In this document: one piece after another, positions 26,357 to 35,664 of the stretch
Position numbering within the stretch: the first letter of the stretch is position 1
How the letters are laid out: the number at the start of each line of letters is the position of its first letter
Assembly: GCF_023822065.1 (NCBI RefSeq)
Contig: NZ_CP084931.1
Location: 62,001 to 126,000 of the forward strand
From: Sphingomonas morindae
GTDB lineage: Bacteria; Pseudomonadota; Alphaproteobacteria; Sphingomonadales; Sphingomonadaceae
Length of the DNA: 64,000 nt
Reading direction: 5' to 3'
The notes under the pieces: model-generated
What the model saw: only the letters and a program-made list of their open reading frames with translations
What the model was told of the DNA's origin: nothing
Databases searched by the model: none
Made by a program: the position numbers and the translations under genes

Positions 26357-27703
26357 ATGGTAGGCGATGCGCGCGTCGCGTGGCGCGAGGGGCAGTTCCT
26401 GCGCCAGCAGCATTTCCAGCAGCAGCAGCGCCATGGCGATGCGATGCTGGCGGCGCAGGCGCGCGCCGCCGGTCCGTGGCGCTGGGGCGTGATCGAGCTT
26501 GCGATCAACCAGGATCTGGCGGCGCTCGGCAAGTTCGCGGTCGATCGGCTGGTCGGGATCATGCCCGATGGCCTGGTCTTCGCCATTCCCGGCGACGCGC
26601 CGCCGCCGGCGCCGCTCGACATGGCGGGCGACAGCCGCGACGCGCTGGTGCAGCTGACGCTGCCGGCGATCCAGCCCGGCGCCGTGGAATATCGCGAGCG
26701 CGACGATCCGGGCGCGGCGGCGGTGCGCTATGTGGTGGAGGAGGAAGCGGTGATCGACGGGTTCGCCGAGGAGCGGACCGCCGAGCCGATCGAACTCGCC
26801 CGGCCCAATCTCCGCTTCGGCGTCACCCCGGACCAGACCTATGGCCGCGTCCTGCTGGGCCTGGCCCGCGTGCGCGAGACGCGCAACGGCGCGCTGCTGT
26901 TCGACGAGCGCTATATTCCGCCGGCGCTCGATATCCGCGCCAGCCCGCGGCTGGCGGGCTTCCTCGCCGACATTATCGGCCGCGCCACGCAGCGGATCGA
27001 GGAACTCGCCCGAAGGGCCGTGGAGGCGACCGATGGCGGCGCCGAGAGCTTCGCCAATTTCCTTCTGCTGCAGGCGCTCAACCGCTGGACGCCGCAGCTC
27101 GAGCATCTCGCCCGGCTGCCCATGGTGCATCCCGAGCGGCTGTTCGAGGCGCTGCTCGGCATGGCGGGCGAGCTGGCGACGCTCACCACCGCCGAGCGGC
27201 GGCCGCCGCGCCTGCCGGCCTATGATCATGGCCAGCTGCGCGAAAGCTTCGAGCCGGTGGTGGAGGTGATCCAGGCGGCGCTGTCGGCCGTCTATGATCG
27301 CGCGGCGGTGCAATTGCCGCTGAAGCAGGCGGGGCCGGGCGCCTATACCGCGCGCAACACCGATCCCGCCTTGTACCAGACGGGCTATTTCTATCTCGCC
27401 GTGCGCGCCCGGCTGTCGCTGGACGAGGTGCGCGCGCGCTTTCCGTCCGTCGCGAAGATCGGATCGGTGCAGAAGATGCGGCAGATCGTAGAATCCGCCC
27501 TCGAAGGCGTGCCGCTGCGCCATGTGCCGACGCCGCCGCCGCAGATCCGCAGCCTGCCGGGCCATGTCTATTTCGAGCTGGACCGCGCCGCCGCCGATTG
27601 GGCGGAACTCGCCGCCGCGCCCGCGCTCGGCCTGCATGTCGCGGGCGACTGGCCCGATCTCGCGCTCGAGCTGTGGTGCGTGCGCAAGGCCGGCGGGCGA
27701 TGA
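26357..27703 (+). CDS. tssK: T6SS baseplate-membrane adaptor TssK
   Basis: 448-residue baseplate protein that links the wedge complex to TssL/TssM. The family start (VAWREGQFLRQQHFQQQ, about residues 7-23) fixes ATG 26357 as the start. Other blocks: NRWTPQLEHL in the middle and LPGHVYFELD near the C-terminus. Full length. First gene of tssK-tssL-tssM-tagF-pppA, with the vir-box-like site at 26218 upstream; its stop overlaps tssL as ATGA. Confidence 0.96.
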   Translation: MVGDARVAWREGQFLRQQHFQQQQRHGDAMLAAQARAAGPWRWGVIELAINQDLAALGKFAVDRLVGIMPDGLVFAIPGDAPPPAPLDMAGDSRDALVQLTLPAIQPGAVEYRERDDPGAAAVRYVVEEEAVIDGFAEERTAEPIELARPNLRFGVTPDQTYGRVLLGLARVRETRNGALLFDERYIPPALDIRASPRLAGFLADIIGRATQRIEELARRAVEATDGGAESFANFLLLQALNRWTPQLEHLARLPMVHPERLFEALLGMAGELATLTTAERRPPRLPAYDHGQLRESFEPVVEVIQAALSAVYDRAAVQLPLKQAGPGAYTARNTDPALYQTGYFYLAVRARLSLDEVRARFPSVAKIGSVQKMRQIVESALEGVPLRHVPTPPPQIRSLPGHVYFELDRAAADWAELAAAPALGLHVAGDWPDLALELWCVRKAGGR

Positions 27704-29058
27704 CGGCGGGCCGCGGCGAGGACGCGCTCGGCGACGAGGGCGAGGGCGCGGGCGAGCGGACGATCTTCCAGCCGAGCCCGCTTCAGGAGCGCCGCGCCCG
27801 CGCCGCCGCCGCGCCGCCGCCGCCGCCGCTCGCGCAAAGGGCGCTGATCGATGACGATATGCCCGCGCCGCCGCCGCGCGGCCGCCCGCGCAATCCGTTG
27901 ACCGAGGCGGCGGCGCCGCTGCTCGCGCTGATCGCGGCGGTGCGCGCCGGCCGGCTCTCCATCGCCCTGCCGCAGCTGCACCAGCGCATGACCGCCGCCG
28001 CGATGCGCTTCGACGAGGCGCTGCAAGGCCAGGGGCTGGACGAGGAAACGCGCCGCCGGGCGCGCTATGCGGTGTTCGCGACGATCGACGATGTCGCGCA
28101 GAATCTGCCGGGCCGCGCCGCCGACGGCGCCGAATGGGCGCGGCGCAGCATGGTGGTGCGCGGCTTTGGCGAAACCATCGGCGGCGATCGCTTCTGGGCC
28201 CTGCTGCAGGAGATGCTCGCGCGTCCCGCCGATCATGCCGCGCTGATCGAGCTGTACCATGCCTGCCTTGCCGCCGGCTTCGAGGGGCGGCACCGGATTG
28301 GCGGCGAGGGCGGCGGCCGTCTGCGCCAGATCCTCACCAGCGCCTATGCCGCGCTCCCGCACGCGCGCCAGATCTCGCCGGTGGAGCTGGTGCCGCACTG
28401 GCGCGGCACGCCGCGCGCGGCGGCGCGCGTCTCGCCCTGGGCGCCGCTGACGCTGGCGGCGAGCGGCCTGGCCGCGCTGCTGCTGCTTATCTTTGTCGGG
28501 CTCAGGCTGGCGCTGATCGCCACCGGCGGCCCGGCGCTGACGACGCTGCTGGCGATCAATCCCGATCAGCCGCTGCGGCTCGCGCGCGCCGCCGCGCCGC
28601 CGCCGTCTCCGCCCGACGATGCGCTGCATCGTCGCGTGTCCGCCTTCCTCGCCGATGCGGTGGCGCGCGGGCTGGTGGTGGTGGAGGAGGATCCCAACAG
28701 CCTCCGCGTGCGCACCACGGTCGGCCAGCTCTTCGCCTCGGGGTCGGACCGGCTCGAACCCGGCCGGGCGGCGCTGTTCCAGCGCATCGCCGCCGCGCTC
28801 GAGCGCGAACCCGGCCCGGTCCGGATCGAGGGCCATACCGACAGCGCGCGCATCGCCACCCTCGCCTTCCCGGACAATCTCGCGCTCGCCAGGGCGCGCG
28901 CCGAGACGGTGGCGGCGCTGGTGCGGGCGGGCCTGTCCGATCCCGGCCGGGTCACCGCGATCGGCTTCGGCGCCGCCCAGCCCATCGCCTCCAATGCCAG
29001 TCCGGCCGGCCGCGCGCTCAACCGCCGCGTCGAGATCGTCATCCCCAGGAGCCAATAA
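27700..29058 (+). CDS. tssL: T6SS membrane-complex protein TssL (DotU/ImpK) with C-terminal OmpA domain
   Basis: 452-residue evolved TssL. Cytoplasmic DotU domain at about 65-235 (NPLTEAAAPLLALIAAVR, ARYAVFATIDDVAQN, ELYHACLAAGFEGRHR), one membrane segment at 247-272, and a periplasmic OmpA-type peptidoglycan-binding domain in the last 150 residues (IEGHTDSARI, ALNRRVEIVI). Such fused domains anchor the complex in the wall. The N-terminal tail has ERTIFQPSP (Thr21), a candidate PpkA phosphorylation/FHA docking site by analogy with the N-terminal threonine phosphorylated on Agrobacterium TssL. Overlaps tssK; tssM follows after 3 nt. Confidence 0.96.
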   Translation: MTAGRGEDALGDEGEGAGERTIFQPSPLQERRARAAAAPPPPPLAQRALIDDDMPAPPPRGRPRNPLTEAAAPLLALIAAVRAGRLSIALPQLHQRMTAAAMRFDEALQGQGLDEETRRRARYAVFATIDDVAQNLPGRAADGAEWARRSMVVRGFGETIGGDRFWALLQEMLARPADHAALIELYHACLAAGFEGRHRIGGEGGGRLRQILTSAYAALPHARQISPVELVPHWRGTPRAAARVSPWAPLTLAASGLAALLLLIFVGLRLALIATGGPALTTLLAINPDQPLRLARAAAPPPSPPDDALHRRVSAFLADAVARGLVVVEEDPNSLRVRTTVGQLFASGSDRLEPGRAALFQRIAAALEREPGPVRIEGHTDSARIATLAFPDNLALARARAETVAALVRAGLSDPGRVTAIGFGAAQPIASNASPAGRALNRRVEIVIPRSQ

Positions 29059-29061
29059 GTG

Positions 29062-32000
29062 ATGCAACGGATTGTGCGCGGCTGGTGGACGCTGGCGGGC
29101 ACGAGCGCGATGGTGATGGGGCTGGTGCTCGCGGTCGGCCTGCCGGCGCTGGTGCCCGCCCTGCGCGCGCCCTGGGTGCGGCTGGCGCTGCTGGCGCTGG
29201 TGGCGCTCGGCTTCGCGCTGGCGGCGGGCTATCGCATCTGGACGGCCCGGCGCCGCGCGGCGCGCCTCGCCGACGCGCTGGCCCCGGCCGACACGGGGGA
29301 CGCCGCCGCGGACGAGACGCGCGCGGTGACGGAGCGGATGCGCGCCGCGCTGGCCAGGCTTCGCGCGGACGGCCGCGGACGCGCCTATCTCTATGCCAAG
29401 CCCTGGTATCTGCTGATCGGGCCGCCCGGCGCGGGCAAGACCACGGCGCTGCTCCAGTCCGGGCTGCGCTTTCCCTGGAGCGACGGCGCCGTGCCCGGCC
29501 TGGGCGGCACGCGCGCGCTCGATGTGTGGCTTGGCGAGGATGCGGTGCTGGTCGATACCGCCGGCCGCTACACTACGCAGGATTCGGACGCCGCCGTCGA
29601 TGCCGCCGGATGGCAGGCCTTTCTGCGACTGCTGCGTCGCACGCGCCCGCTCCAGCCGATCAACGGCATCCTCGTCACGCTCGGGATCGACATGCTGACC
29701 GGGGCGAGCCGGGCCGAGCTTGACGCCCATGCCGGCGCGGTGCGCCGCCGGCTCGACGAGCTGCGCCGGACGCTGCGCGTCTCCGCGCCCGTCTACATCC
29801 TCTTCGCCAAGACCGACCTGCTCGCCGGCTTCACCGAATTCTTCGCCGATCTTGACGCGGAGGGGCGGCGCGCCGTGCTGGGCGCGACGCTGCCGCTCGC
29901 CGGCGCGGGCGATCTCGCCTCGGTCATGGCCGGCTTCGACACGATGATCGAGGCGGTGACGGCGCGCAGCGCGCGGCGGCTGCAGGACGAGGCCGACCAG
30001 CGTCGCCGCAGCCTCATCCTCGGCTTTCCGCCGCAGCTGATCGCGCTGCGCGCGCGTGTCGCGCGCTTCGTCGAGGGCGTGCTGCCCGCCACCGCTTCGG
30101 ACGGGCACAGGCTGCGCGGCCTCTATTTCGCCAGCGGCGTGCAGGCCGGCGCGCCGCTGGATCGCGTGCTGAGCGCGATGGCCGAGCTGTACGAGCCCGA
30201 TCGCGGCGCGCCGGCCCCGGGATCGGGCCGCGCCTATTTCCTCAACCGGCTGCTGACCGAACTGGTCATCCCCGAAGCCGGCCTGGCCAGCGCCGATCCG
30301 GCGCTGCGCCGCCGCCGCCGGCTGCAGCTGGGCGGCGGCGTGGCGGCGCTGGCGCTGCTCGGCCTCGCCGTCACCGGGCTGTGGGCGCGCAGCTTCGCCG
30401 CCAACAGCGCATTGCAGACACGCCTGACCGGCCAGGGGCAGGAGGCGATCGCGCTGGATCAGGCGGCGGGGATCGATCTCGCGCGGGTCGGGCCCGGCGA
30501 TCCCGATCTCCAGCCCGCGCTGCCGCTGCTGGAGCGCCTGCGCACGCTGGCGCGCGGCTATGCCGATCAGCAGCAGGGGCCGCCGCCGCGCGCGATGCGC
30601 TTCGGCCTGTTCCAGGCGGGCCATGCCGATGCCGCGCGCCAGGCCTATCTGGATGCGCTCCAGCGTGTCCTGCTGCCCCGGCTGCTCTTGCGGCTGGAAG
30701 CGGTGATGCGCGCCGAGGCGGCGCAGCCCGAACGGCTCTACGAACCGCTCAAGGCCTATCTGATGCTCGGCGGCTATGGCCGGCTGGATCGCGACGCGGT
30801 GCGCGCCTGGGTGGTGGAGGATTGGCGAACCGCCGCGCTGCCGGGCGCCGATCGCGCCGATCTGCGCGACCGGCTGGCGCGGCATCTCGACGCGCTGCTC
30901 GCCGATCCCGATCTCGGCCGGGTCTGGCCGGGGCGGCGCGCGCCGCTCGACGGCCGGCTGATCGCGGACAGCCGCGCGGCGGTGCAGACGCTCTCGCTCG
31001 GCGATCGCGCCTATGCCGTGCTGCGCCAGCGCGCCGCCGCCTCCGGCGCGGCGGACTGGCGCGCCGATCGGCTGCTCGCCTCGGGCGATGCGCGCGCCTT
31101 TGCCAATGGCGCGGCGGTGCTGCAGCTGCGCGTGCCCTGGTTCTTCACGCGGCAAGGCTATGCCCGCGCCTATCGTCCCGGCCTGCTCCATGTCGAGGCC
31201 GAGCTGGACCGCAATCTCTGGGTGCTCGGGCCGGATGCCGAGCGCGCGACGATCCGCGCGCAGCTGCCCGCCATGCGCGCGGCGGTGGCGCAGGATTATG
31301 CGCGCGACTATATGCAGGCGTGGGACGCCGTGGTCGCCACGCCGCAGCCGGGGCGCTATTTCGCGGACCGCGCCGGGCTGGCCGCCCTGGTCCGCACGCC
31401 CTCGCCACTTGCCGCGCTGCTGCGCGAGGTGCGGCGCAACACCCAGCTCGACCAGACCGAGGCGGCGGGCGGGGCGGCGGGCGATGCCCGCGACGCGGCG
31501 GCGCAGATCGCCGCCCATTTCGCCGATCTCGATCGCTTCGCCGGGGCGCCGGTGGACGGGCTGGTCGGCGCGATCCGCCAGGCCGCCGCCGCCACCACCG
31601 CCACCGCCGTGCCGGGCGCGGCGCTGGATGGCGGCGCGGTGCAGGGCCGGCTCGCCGGCGCGCTCGGCGATCTTTCGGCCGCCGGGCTCGACGCCCCCGC
31701 CGCGCTCCAGCCCTTTGTCGCCGGCGCGCTGCGCGGCGGCCAGGGCGCGGCGGCGCGCACCGCCGACGCCACGCTCAACCAGGCCTATGCCGCGACCGTC
31801 CGCCCCGCCTGCCTCGATGCGCGCCGGGGCGGCTATCCCTTTGTGCGCGAGGCGCGGCAGGATGCCGGCCTGGCCGATGTCCAGCGCGTCTGGGGCGCCA
31901 ATGGCGCGGTCGACGGCTTTGTCCGCGATCGGCTGGCGCCGCTGCTGGTGACGGGCACGCGGACCTGGCGCTGGCGCGCGGATGATCCGGTGGCGGCGCG

Positions 32001-32448
32001 CTTCGCCCCGGCCAGCGCTATGGCCTTTCAGAAGGCGGCCGCGCTGCGCGATCTGCTGGCGGGCGGCGTGACGCTGAGCGTCACTTTGGCCGGGCTGGGC
32101 CCTGGCCTCGACGCGGTCGAGCTCGCCTCGGGCGGCACCAGCTATCGGCTCGACCGCAAGGATGCCACGCCGCACGTGCTGATCTGGGCGCCGACCGCGC
32201 TGCCCGAGGCGCATGTCGCGCTGCTCGGCGGCGGCGCGCGGGTGCTGCGGCGCGACGCGGCGACGGGGCCCTGGGCGCTTTTCCACCTGCTCGACGCCGC
32301 CCATCTCCAGCCGGCCGGGCCGGGCGCGATGCTCGCCAGCTTTGGCGAGGGCGATCGCACGGCGCGGCTGCTGCTCCGCCTCTCGGGCCCCGGCGATGCG
32401 CTCGCGCCCGACGGCCCGTTCGCGATCCGCTGTCCGGAGCGGCTATGA
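29062..32448 (+). CDS. tssM: T6SS membrane-complex protein TssM (IcmF/VasK)
   Basis: 1128-residue inner-membrane core protein. Two N-terminal membrane segments (about 12-30 and 37-55), a cytoplasmic GTPase-like domain with intact Walker A GPPGAGKTTAL near residue 119 and DTAGRY, a third membrane segment at about 425-443, then a large periplasmic part ending in the C-terminal TssM domain (FAPASAMAFQKAAALRDL, GPWALFHLLD). Start at ATG 29062 or GTG 29059, both after AGGAG. The stop overlaps tagF as ATGA. No TssJ lipoprotein is encoded here, so how TssM reaches the outer membrane is not evident. Confidence 0.96.
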   Translation: MQRIVRGWWTLAGTSAMVMGLVLAVGLPALVPALRAPWVRLALLALVALGFALAAGYRIWTARRRAARLADALAPADTGDAAADETRAVTERMRAALARLRADGRGRAYLYAKPWYLLIGPPGAGKTTALLQSGLRFPWSDGAVPGLGGTRALDVWLGEDAVLVDTAGRYTTQDSDAAVDAAGWQAFLRLLRRTRPLQPINGILVTLGIDMLTGASRAELDAHAGAVRRRLDELRRTLRVSAPVYILFAKTDLLAGFTEFFADLDAEGRRAVLGATLPLAGAGDLASVMAGFDTMIEAVTARSARRLQDEADQRRRSLILGFPPQLIALRARVARFVEGVLPATASDGHRLRGLYFASGVQAGAPLDRVLSAMAELYEPDRGAPAPGSGRAYFLNRLLTELVIPEAGLASADPALRRRRRLQLGGGVAALALLGLAVTGLWARSFAANSALQTRLTGQGQEAIALDQAAGIDLARVGPGDPDLQPALPLLERLRTLARGYADQQQGPPPRAMRFGLFQAGHADAARQAYLDALQRVLLPRLLLRLEAVMRAEAAQPERLYEPLKAYLMLGGYGRLDRDAVRAWVVEDWRTAALPGADRADLRDRLARHLDALLADPDLGRVWPGRRAPLDGRLIADSRAAVQTLSLGDRAYAVLRQRAAASGAADWRADRLLASGDARAFANGAAVLQLRVPWFFTRQGYARAYRPGLLHVEAELDRNLWVLGPDAERATIRAQLPAMRAAVAQDYARDYMQAWDAVVATPQPGRYFADRAGLAALVRTPSPLAALLREVRRNTQLDQTEAAGGAAGDARDAAAQIAAHFADLDRFAGAPVDGLVGAIRQAAAATTATAVPGAALDGGAVQGRLAGALGDLSAAGLDAPAALQPFVAGALRGGQGAAARTADATLNQAYAATVRPACLDARRGGYPFVREARQDAGLADVQRVWGANGAVDGFVRDRLAPLLVTGTRTWRWRADDPVAARFAPASAMAFQKAAALRDLLAGGVTLSVTLAGLGPGLDAVELASGGTSYRLDRKDATPHVLIWAPTALPEAHVALLGGGARVLRRDAATGPWALFHLLDAAHLQPAGPGAMLASFGEGDRTARLLLRLSGPGDALAPDGPFAIRCPERL

Positions 32449-32954
32449 CCGGCGCGCACGCCTTTCTCGGCGGCAAGCTCCCCGCTCATGGCGACTTTGT
32501 GTGGCGGATGCCGCCCGGCCAGCGCCGCGCCTGGGAGGCGCGCTGCCTCGCCACGATGGAGCGGGCGGCAGCGGCGGGTGCCGCAGGCGCGGCCTGGCTC
32601 TCGGCCCAGCCCGCGCAGGGCTTTCTGCTCGCGCCCGGCCTGGACGAGCCCTTCTGGCAGGCGGGGGCGGCGGCACCCTCGCAGGATCGCGCCGGACGGC
32701 TCTTCCCGCTCGTGCTGGGCTGGCGGCGAGCGGCGCTGTGGGACGAGGCGACGGCGCTAGCGCTGGCGGAGCGCGCGCTTCAGGGGCTGCGCCACGCGAT
32801 CGTGGCGGGCGGCGCGGCGGACGCGGTGCTCGCCGCGCTGGACGCGGAAGCGGCGACGACGCCCGAACGGATTGAAGGACTTCTTGTCCGCGACTGGGAC
32901 GCCGCGTGGCGCCCGCCGGCCGCGGCGACCAGACTATGCGGAAGGACGCGCTGA
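32445..32954 (+). CDS. tagF: T6SS post-translational repressor TagF (ImpM family)
   Basis: 169-residue single-domain TagF/DUF2094 protein, recognised by FLGGKLPAHGDFVWRMPPG at the N-terminus and WLSAQPAQGFLLAPGL. In Pseudomonas and Agrobacterium TagF restrains secretion independently of or together with the threonine-phosphorylation pathway, binding Fha in the latter (family knowledge). Here it is a stand-alone protein, not fused to PppA as in some relatives, but the next gene is pppA and overlaps it as TGATG. Confidence 0.92.
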   Translation: MTGAHAFLGGKLPAHGDFVWRMPPGQRRAWEARCLATMERAAAAGAAGAAWLSAQPAQGFLLAPGLDEPFWQAGAAAPSQDRAGRLFPLVLGWRRAALWDEATALALAERALQGLRHAIVAGGAADAVLAALDAEAATTPERIEGLLVRDWDAAWRPPAAATRLCGRTR

Positions 32955-33739
32955 TGGGACTGATGCTTCGCTACGAGCAGGGCGTGCGCACGCATGTCGG
33001 CCGGGTGCGCAAGATCAACGAGGATTCGGTGCTCGCCCGGCCGCGCGACGGCCTGTGGGCGATCGCCGATGGCATGGGCGGCCATGCGCGCGGCCAATGG
33101 GCGTCGGCGACGATCGTCCGCGCGCTCGACGGCGTCGTCCTGCCCGATGCGTTCGACGACGCGGTCGCGGCGGTGACGGCGACGCTCGAGGCCGCCAATG
33201 CGGAGATCTGCCGCGCGGGCCATGAGGCGGGCGGGGCGATCGGCTCGACCGTGGTCGCGCTGCTGATCCGCGACGACCGCTACGCCGTGCTCTGGGCCGG
33301 AGATAGCCGCGCCTATCGCTGCCGCGACCGGCTGCTGGCCGGGCTCACCACCGATCATTCGCAGGTGGAGCAGATGGTCGCGTCCGGCCTGCTCGAGCGC
33401 GACGAGGCGGACAATCATCCCATGGCCCATGTGCTGTCGCGCGCGGTCGGCGTGCGCGAGACGCTGCTGCTGGACCGGATCGAGGGCGATGTCGCGGCCG
33501 GCGACGTCTTCCTGCTGTGCAGCGACGGGCTGAGCCGGCTCGTCTCTCCGCTCGAGATCGAGACCCGGCTCATCGATACGCCGCCCGCCATTGTGGCGGG
33601 CGCGCTGATCGCCTGCGCGCTCGAGCGCGGCGCGCCGGACAATGTCAGCGTCGCCGTGATCGGATGCGACGCGACCACGCTGGTCGAGCTCGGCCAGCGG
33701 CCGGCGGGCGAGGGCAAAGGCGAACGCGCCACATGGTAG
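32954..33739 (+). CDS. pppA: PP2C-type Ser/Thr phosphatase PppA
   Basis: 261-residue PPM/PP2C phosphatase that reverses PpkA phosphorylation. Metal-binding and catalytic motifs: RKINEDSVL, IADGMGGHARG, GSTVVALL, WAGDSRAYR, LCSDGLSRLV and APDNVSVAVI. Start ATG 32954, 9 nt after GGAAGG and overlapping the tagF stop; an earlier ATG at 32936 is less favoured. Last gene of the tssK unit, followed by a hairpin before the convergent tagH gene. Confidence 0.95.
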   Translation: MGLMLRYEQGVRTHVGRVRKINEDSVLARPRDGLWAIADGMGGHARGQWASATIVRALDGVVLPDAFDDAVAAVTATLEAANAEICRAGHEAGGAIGSTVVALLIRDDRYAVLWAGDSRAYRCRDRLLAGLTTDHSQVEQMVASGLLERDEADNHPMAHVLSRAVGVRETLLLDRIEGDVAAGDVFLLCSDGLSRLVSPLEIETRLIDTPPAIVAGALIACALERGAPDNVSVAVIGCDATTLVELGQRPAGEGKGERATW

Positions 33740-33788
33740 CGCGACCGGACCGACCGTCCGCGTCGGGCGCGATCGTCCGCACCCGCTC

Positions 33789-33807
33789 GCCGCCTTATGC
33801 CGGCGGC
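33789..33807. terminator. Hairpin between convergent pppA and tagH
   Basis: GCCGCC/GGCGGC with a 7-nt loop in the 90-nt gap between the two convergent stop codons. No T-run; probably a bidirectional terminator. Confidence 0.45.
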
Positions 33808-33829
33808 CTGTATCTGGCGGAGTGAGCGC

Positions 33830-35128
33830 TCAGCCCGGCGGCGGGCGGCGGCCCTTCATCTCGGCCACCTGATCCTCATAGGCGCGGCGGAACTCGCGGG
33901 CGAACAGATCCATGAACGCCTCGTCCGCACCGCGCACCACGCCCTCGAACTCGGCTTCATAGGCGCGCCACAAGGCGGCGTCGGCCGCGCCGGGCCGCAG
34001 CCGCGCGCGCCAGCCGCCGGCCGGCTGGCGCGCGCGGATCGCGGCCGGAGAGAACCGCGCCAGCGTCTCCGCCAGCGCGCCGCGCATCGCGCCGAGCGTC
34101 GCCATCTGGTGCGCCTGGAGATCCTGGAACGCATCCTCCACCGCGCGCGCGGCGGGCATGAAGCCGGGTTCGGCCGGGGCGAGCAGCTGCCGCAAAGCGC
34201 GCTCGGGCGCGCGCACGAACTTCAGCGGATTATTGCCCTCCAGTTCGAGGCTGGTGCCCTGCAGGCCGAGCTGCGCCTTGGCGCGCGCGCGGGCATCCAC
34301 CATCAGCACCAGGCCGGACACGAGCTGGCGCAGCAGCGCGCCGGCGGTGGCGAGCAGCGGTGCCGGTGGCGTGTCCAGCGCCTCCGGCGTCAGGCCCAGC
34401 CCGGCGACGAACTGCGCCCAGCCGCCCTCCGGCGGCGCAGCGGCGGCGGGGGAAGCGGCGGGGGCGGCCGGACGCGGCGCGGCCGGCGCTTCGGGTGCGA
34501 GCGGCCGGTCGGCGGCGAGGGCTGCCGGCGGCGCGCTGAAACCGCCTTGCGACCAGTCGATGTCGCTCTCGCGGGCAAGCTGGCCCCAGAGATCGACGGC
34601 CGAAGGCGGCGCCGCGGCGGCGGGCGCGCTCGACCAGGCCGAGGGCAGCGCGAGCGGCGCCGGCGTATCCCAGCCGCCTCCATCCGCGACCGGCGGGGTG
34701 AGCGGCGGCGCCGCCGCGGGCGAGGTCGGCGTGTCCGGCCACGCGCTCCAGGCGGCGGGCGCCGGCTCCGCTTCCGATCCCGCTTCCGGAGGCGCGGTCG
34801 CGGCGGCATCCGGCGCCGACAGGCTGGCGTGGATCGCATAGGCGCCGATGTCCAGCCGATCGCCGTCGCGGATCGGATGCGGCGCGGTCAGCCGCGTCTC
34901 GGCGCCGTTGACGAAGGTGCCGTTGGTGCTGCGATCCACCAGCAGATAGGTTCCGTCGCGATAGCTGATCTCGCAATGCCGCGCCGAAACATGGTTGCGC
35001 GGATCGGGCAGGCACCAATCGGCATGGGTGGAGCGTCCGATCAGCGCGCCGTGGCGATCGAGCCGGAAGCAGGCGGGCTGGCCATTGTCGAGCGTGTCGC
35101 GGCCGGCGATGGTGAGCGTGAGGGTCAT
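33830..35128 (-). CDS. tagH: T6SS FHA-domain protein TagH (Fha)
   Basis: 432-residue scaffold protein. FHA domain at about residues 5-100 with the phosphothreonine-binding set GRS (31-33), Ser48, Arg50-His51 and NGT..N (69-74). A long Ala/Pro-rich linker (about 105-240) follows, and then the C-terminal T6SS Fha domain, ending with FMDLFAREFRRAYEDQV. Binds threonine-phosphorylated partners made by PpkA and licenses secretion. ATG 35128 overlaps the stop of the preceding small gene; third gene of the vgrG operon. Confidence 0.93.
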   Translation of the reverse strand: MTLTLTIAGRDTLDNGQPACFRLDRHGALIGRSTHADWCLPDPRNHVSARHCEISYRDGTYLLVDRSTNGTFVNGAETRLTAPHPIRDGDRLDIGAYAIHASLSAPDAAATAPPEAGSEAEPAPAAWSAWPDTPTSPAAAPPLTPPVADGGGWDTPAPLALPSAWSSAPAAAAPPSAVDLWGQLARESDIDWSQGGFSAPPAALAADRPLAPEAPAAPRPAAPAASPAAAAPPEGGWAQFVAGLGLTPEALDTPPAPLLATAGALLRQLVSGLVLMVDARARAKAQLGLQGTSLELEGNNPLKFVRAPERALRQLLAPAEPGFMPAARAVEDAFQDLQAHQMATLGAMRGALAETLARFSPAAIRARQPAGGWRARLRPGAADAALWRAYEAEFEGVVRGADEAFMDLFAREFRRAYEDQVAEMKGRRPPPG

Positions 35129-35664
35129 GGCTGATGTCCCTGGCGGGCGAGGAGAAGACCGGCGTCGAGCGCGGCCGCCCGCGCGGCCGGCGGATCGGCC
35201 TGTTCGGCGGCGGCGGCGAGCACCGCGCCAGCCACGAAACGTCCGGCGGTGGCGCGCGGCGCGGCGAAGGGGGGCGCCCCGTCCGGCGCCAGCGAGCCGC
35301 CGGCGGTGAAGGCGGCGAAGGCGCACAGGCGCGCGGGGCTGGCGGCGGGGCGCGCCGCCGCCACCGCGCCGGCGGCGCGGCGATGGGCTTCCGATGGATC
35401 GCGCAGCCACGCGGTCACCGCCGCCAGCAGCGCCGGATCGGGGGCGCGGCCCTGTGACGCCACCATGCGCGCGGCCCAGGCGACCGCCTCGAACCGGGGC
35501 AGCGCCTGGGCGAGAAAGCGGATCGCGTCGCGATCACGCCCCGCCGCGCGCAGCGCCTCGAAGAAGCGGGGCGGCGGCGCCCGCTCGTCCGGCTGGGGCG
35601 GCCAGCCGAGCAGCGCCGTGATCTGGCCGGCCTCGGTCCAGATGGTGGCGGGCCAGTCGCTCAC
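35125..35664 (-). CDS. Small T6SS-associated protein, DUF6931-like
   Basis: 179-residue protein between vgrG and tagH, overlapping both as ATGA. Visible pattern: FFEALRAAGRDRDAIRFLAQ then ALPRFEAVAWAARMV, like the 'ALPRREAVWWA' type found in small T6SS-linked proteins assigned to DUF6931. Two helical halves, alanine-rich, no signal peptide or membrane segment. Function unknown; the conserved position next to vgrG or fha suggests a VgrG loading or Fha-related role. The family call is from memory of the motif and should be treated as moderate. Confidence 0.65.
   Translation of the reverse strand: MSDWPATIWTEAGQITALLGWPPQPDERAPPPRFFEALRAAGRDRDAIRFLAQALPRFEAVAWAARMVASQGRAPDPALLAAVTAWLRDPSEAHRRAAGAVAAARPAASPARLCAFAAFTAGGSLAPDGAPPFAAPRATAGRFVAGAVLAAAAEQADPPAARAAALDAGLLLARQGHQP

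Noticed and set aside
27568-32304. A 1578-codon open frame on the minus strand opposite tssL and tssM
   Set aside because: Antisense shadow of two well-recognised T6SS genes; no motif, no ribosome site, low-complexity composition.
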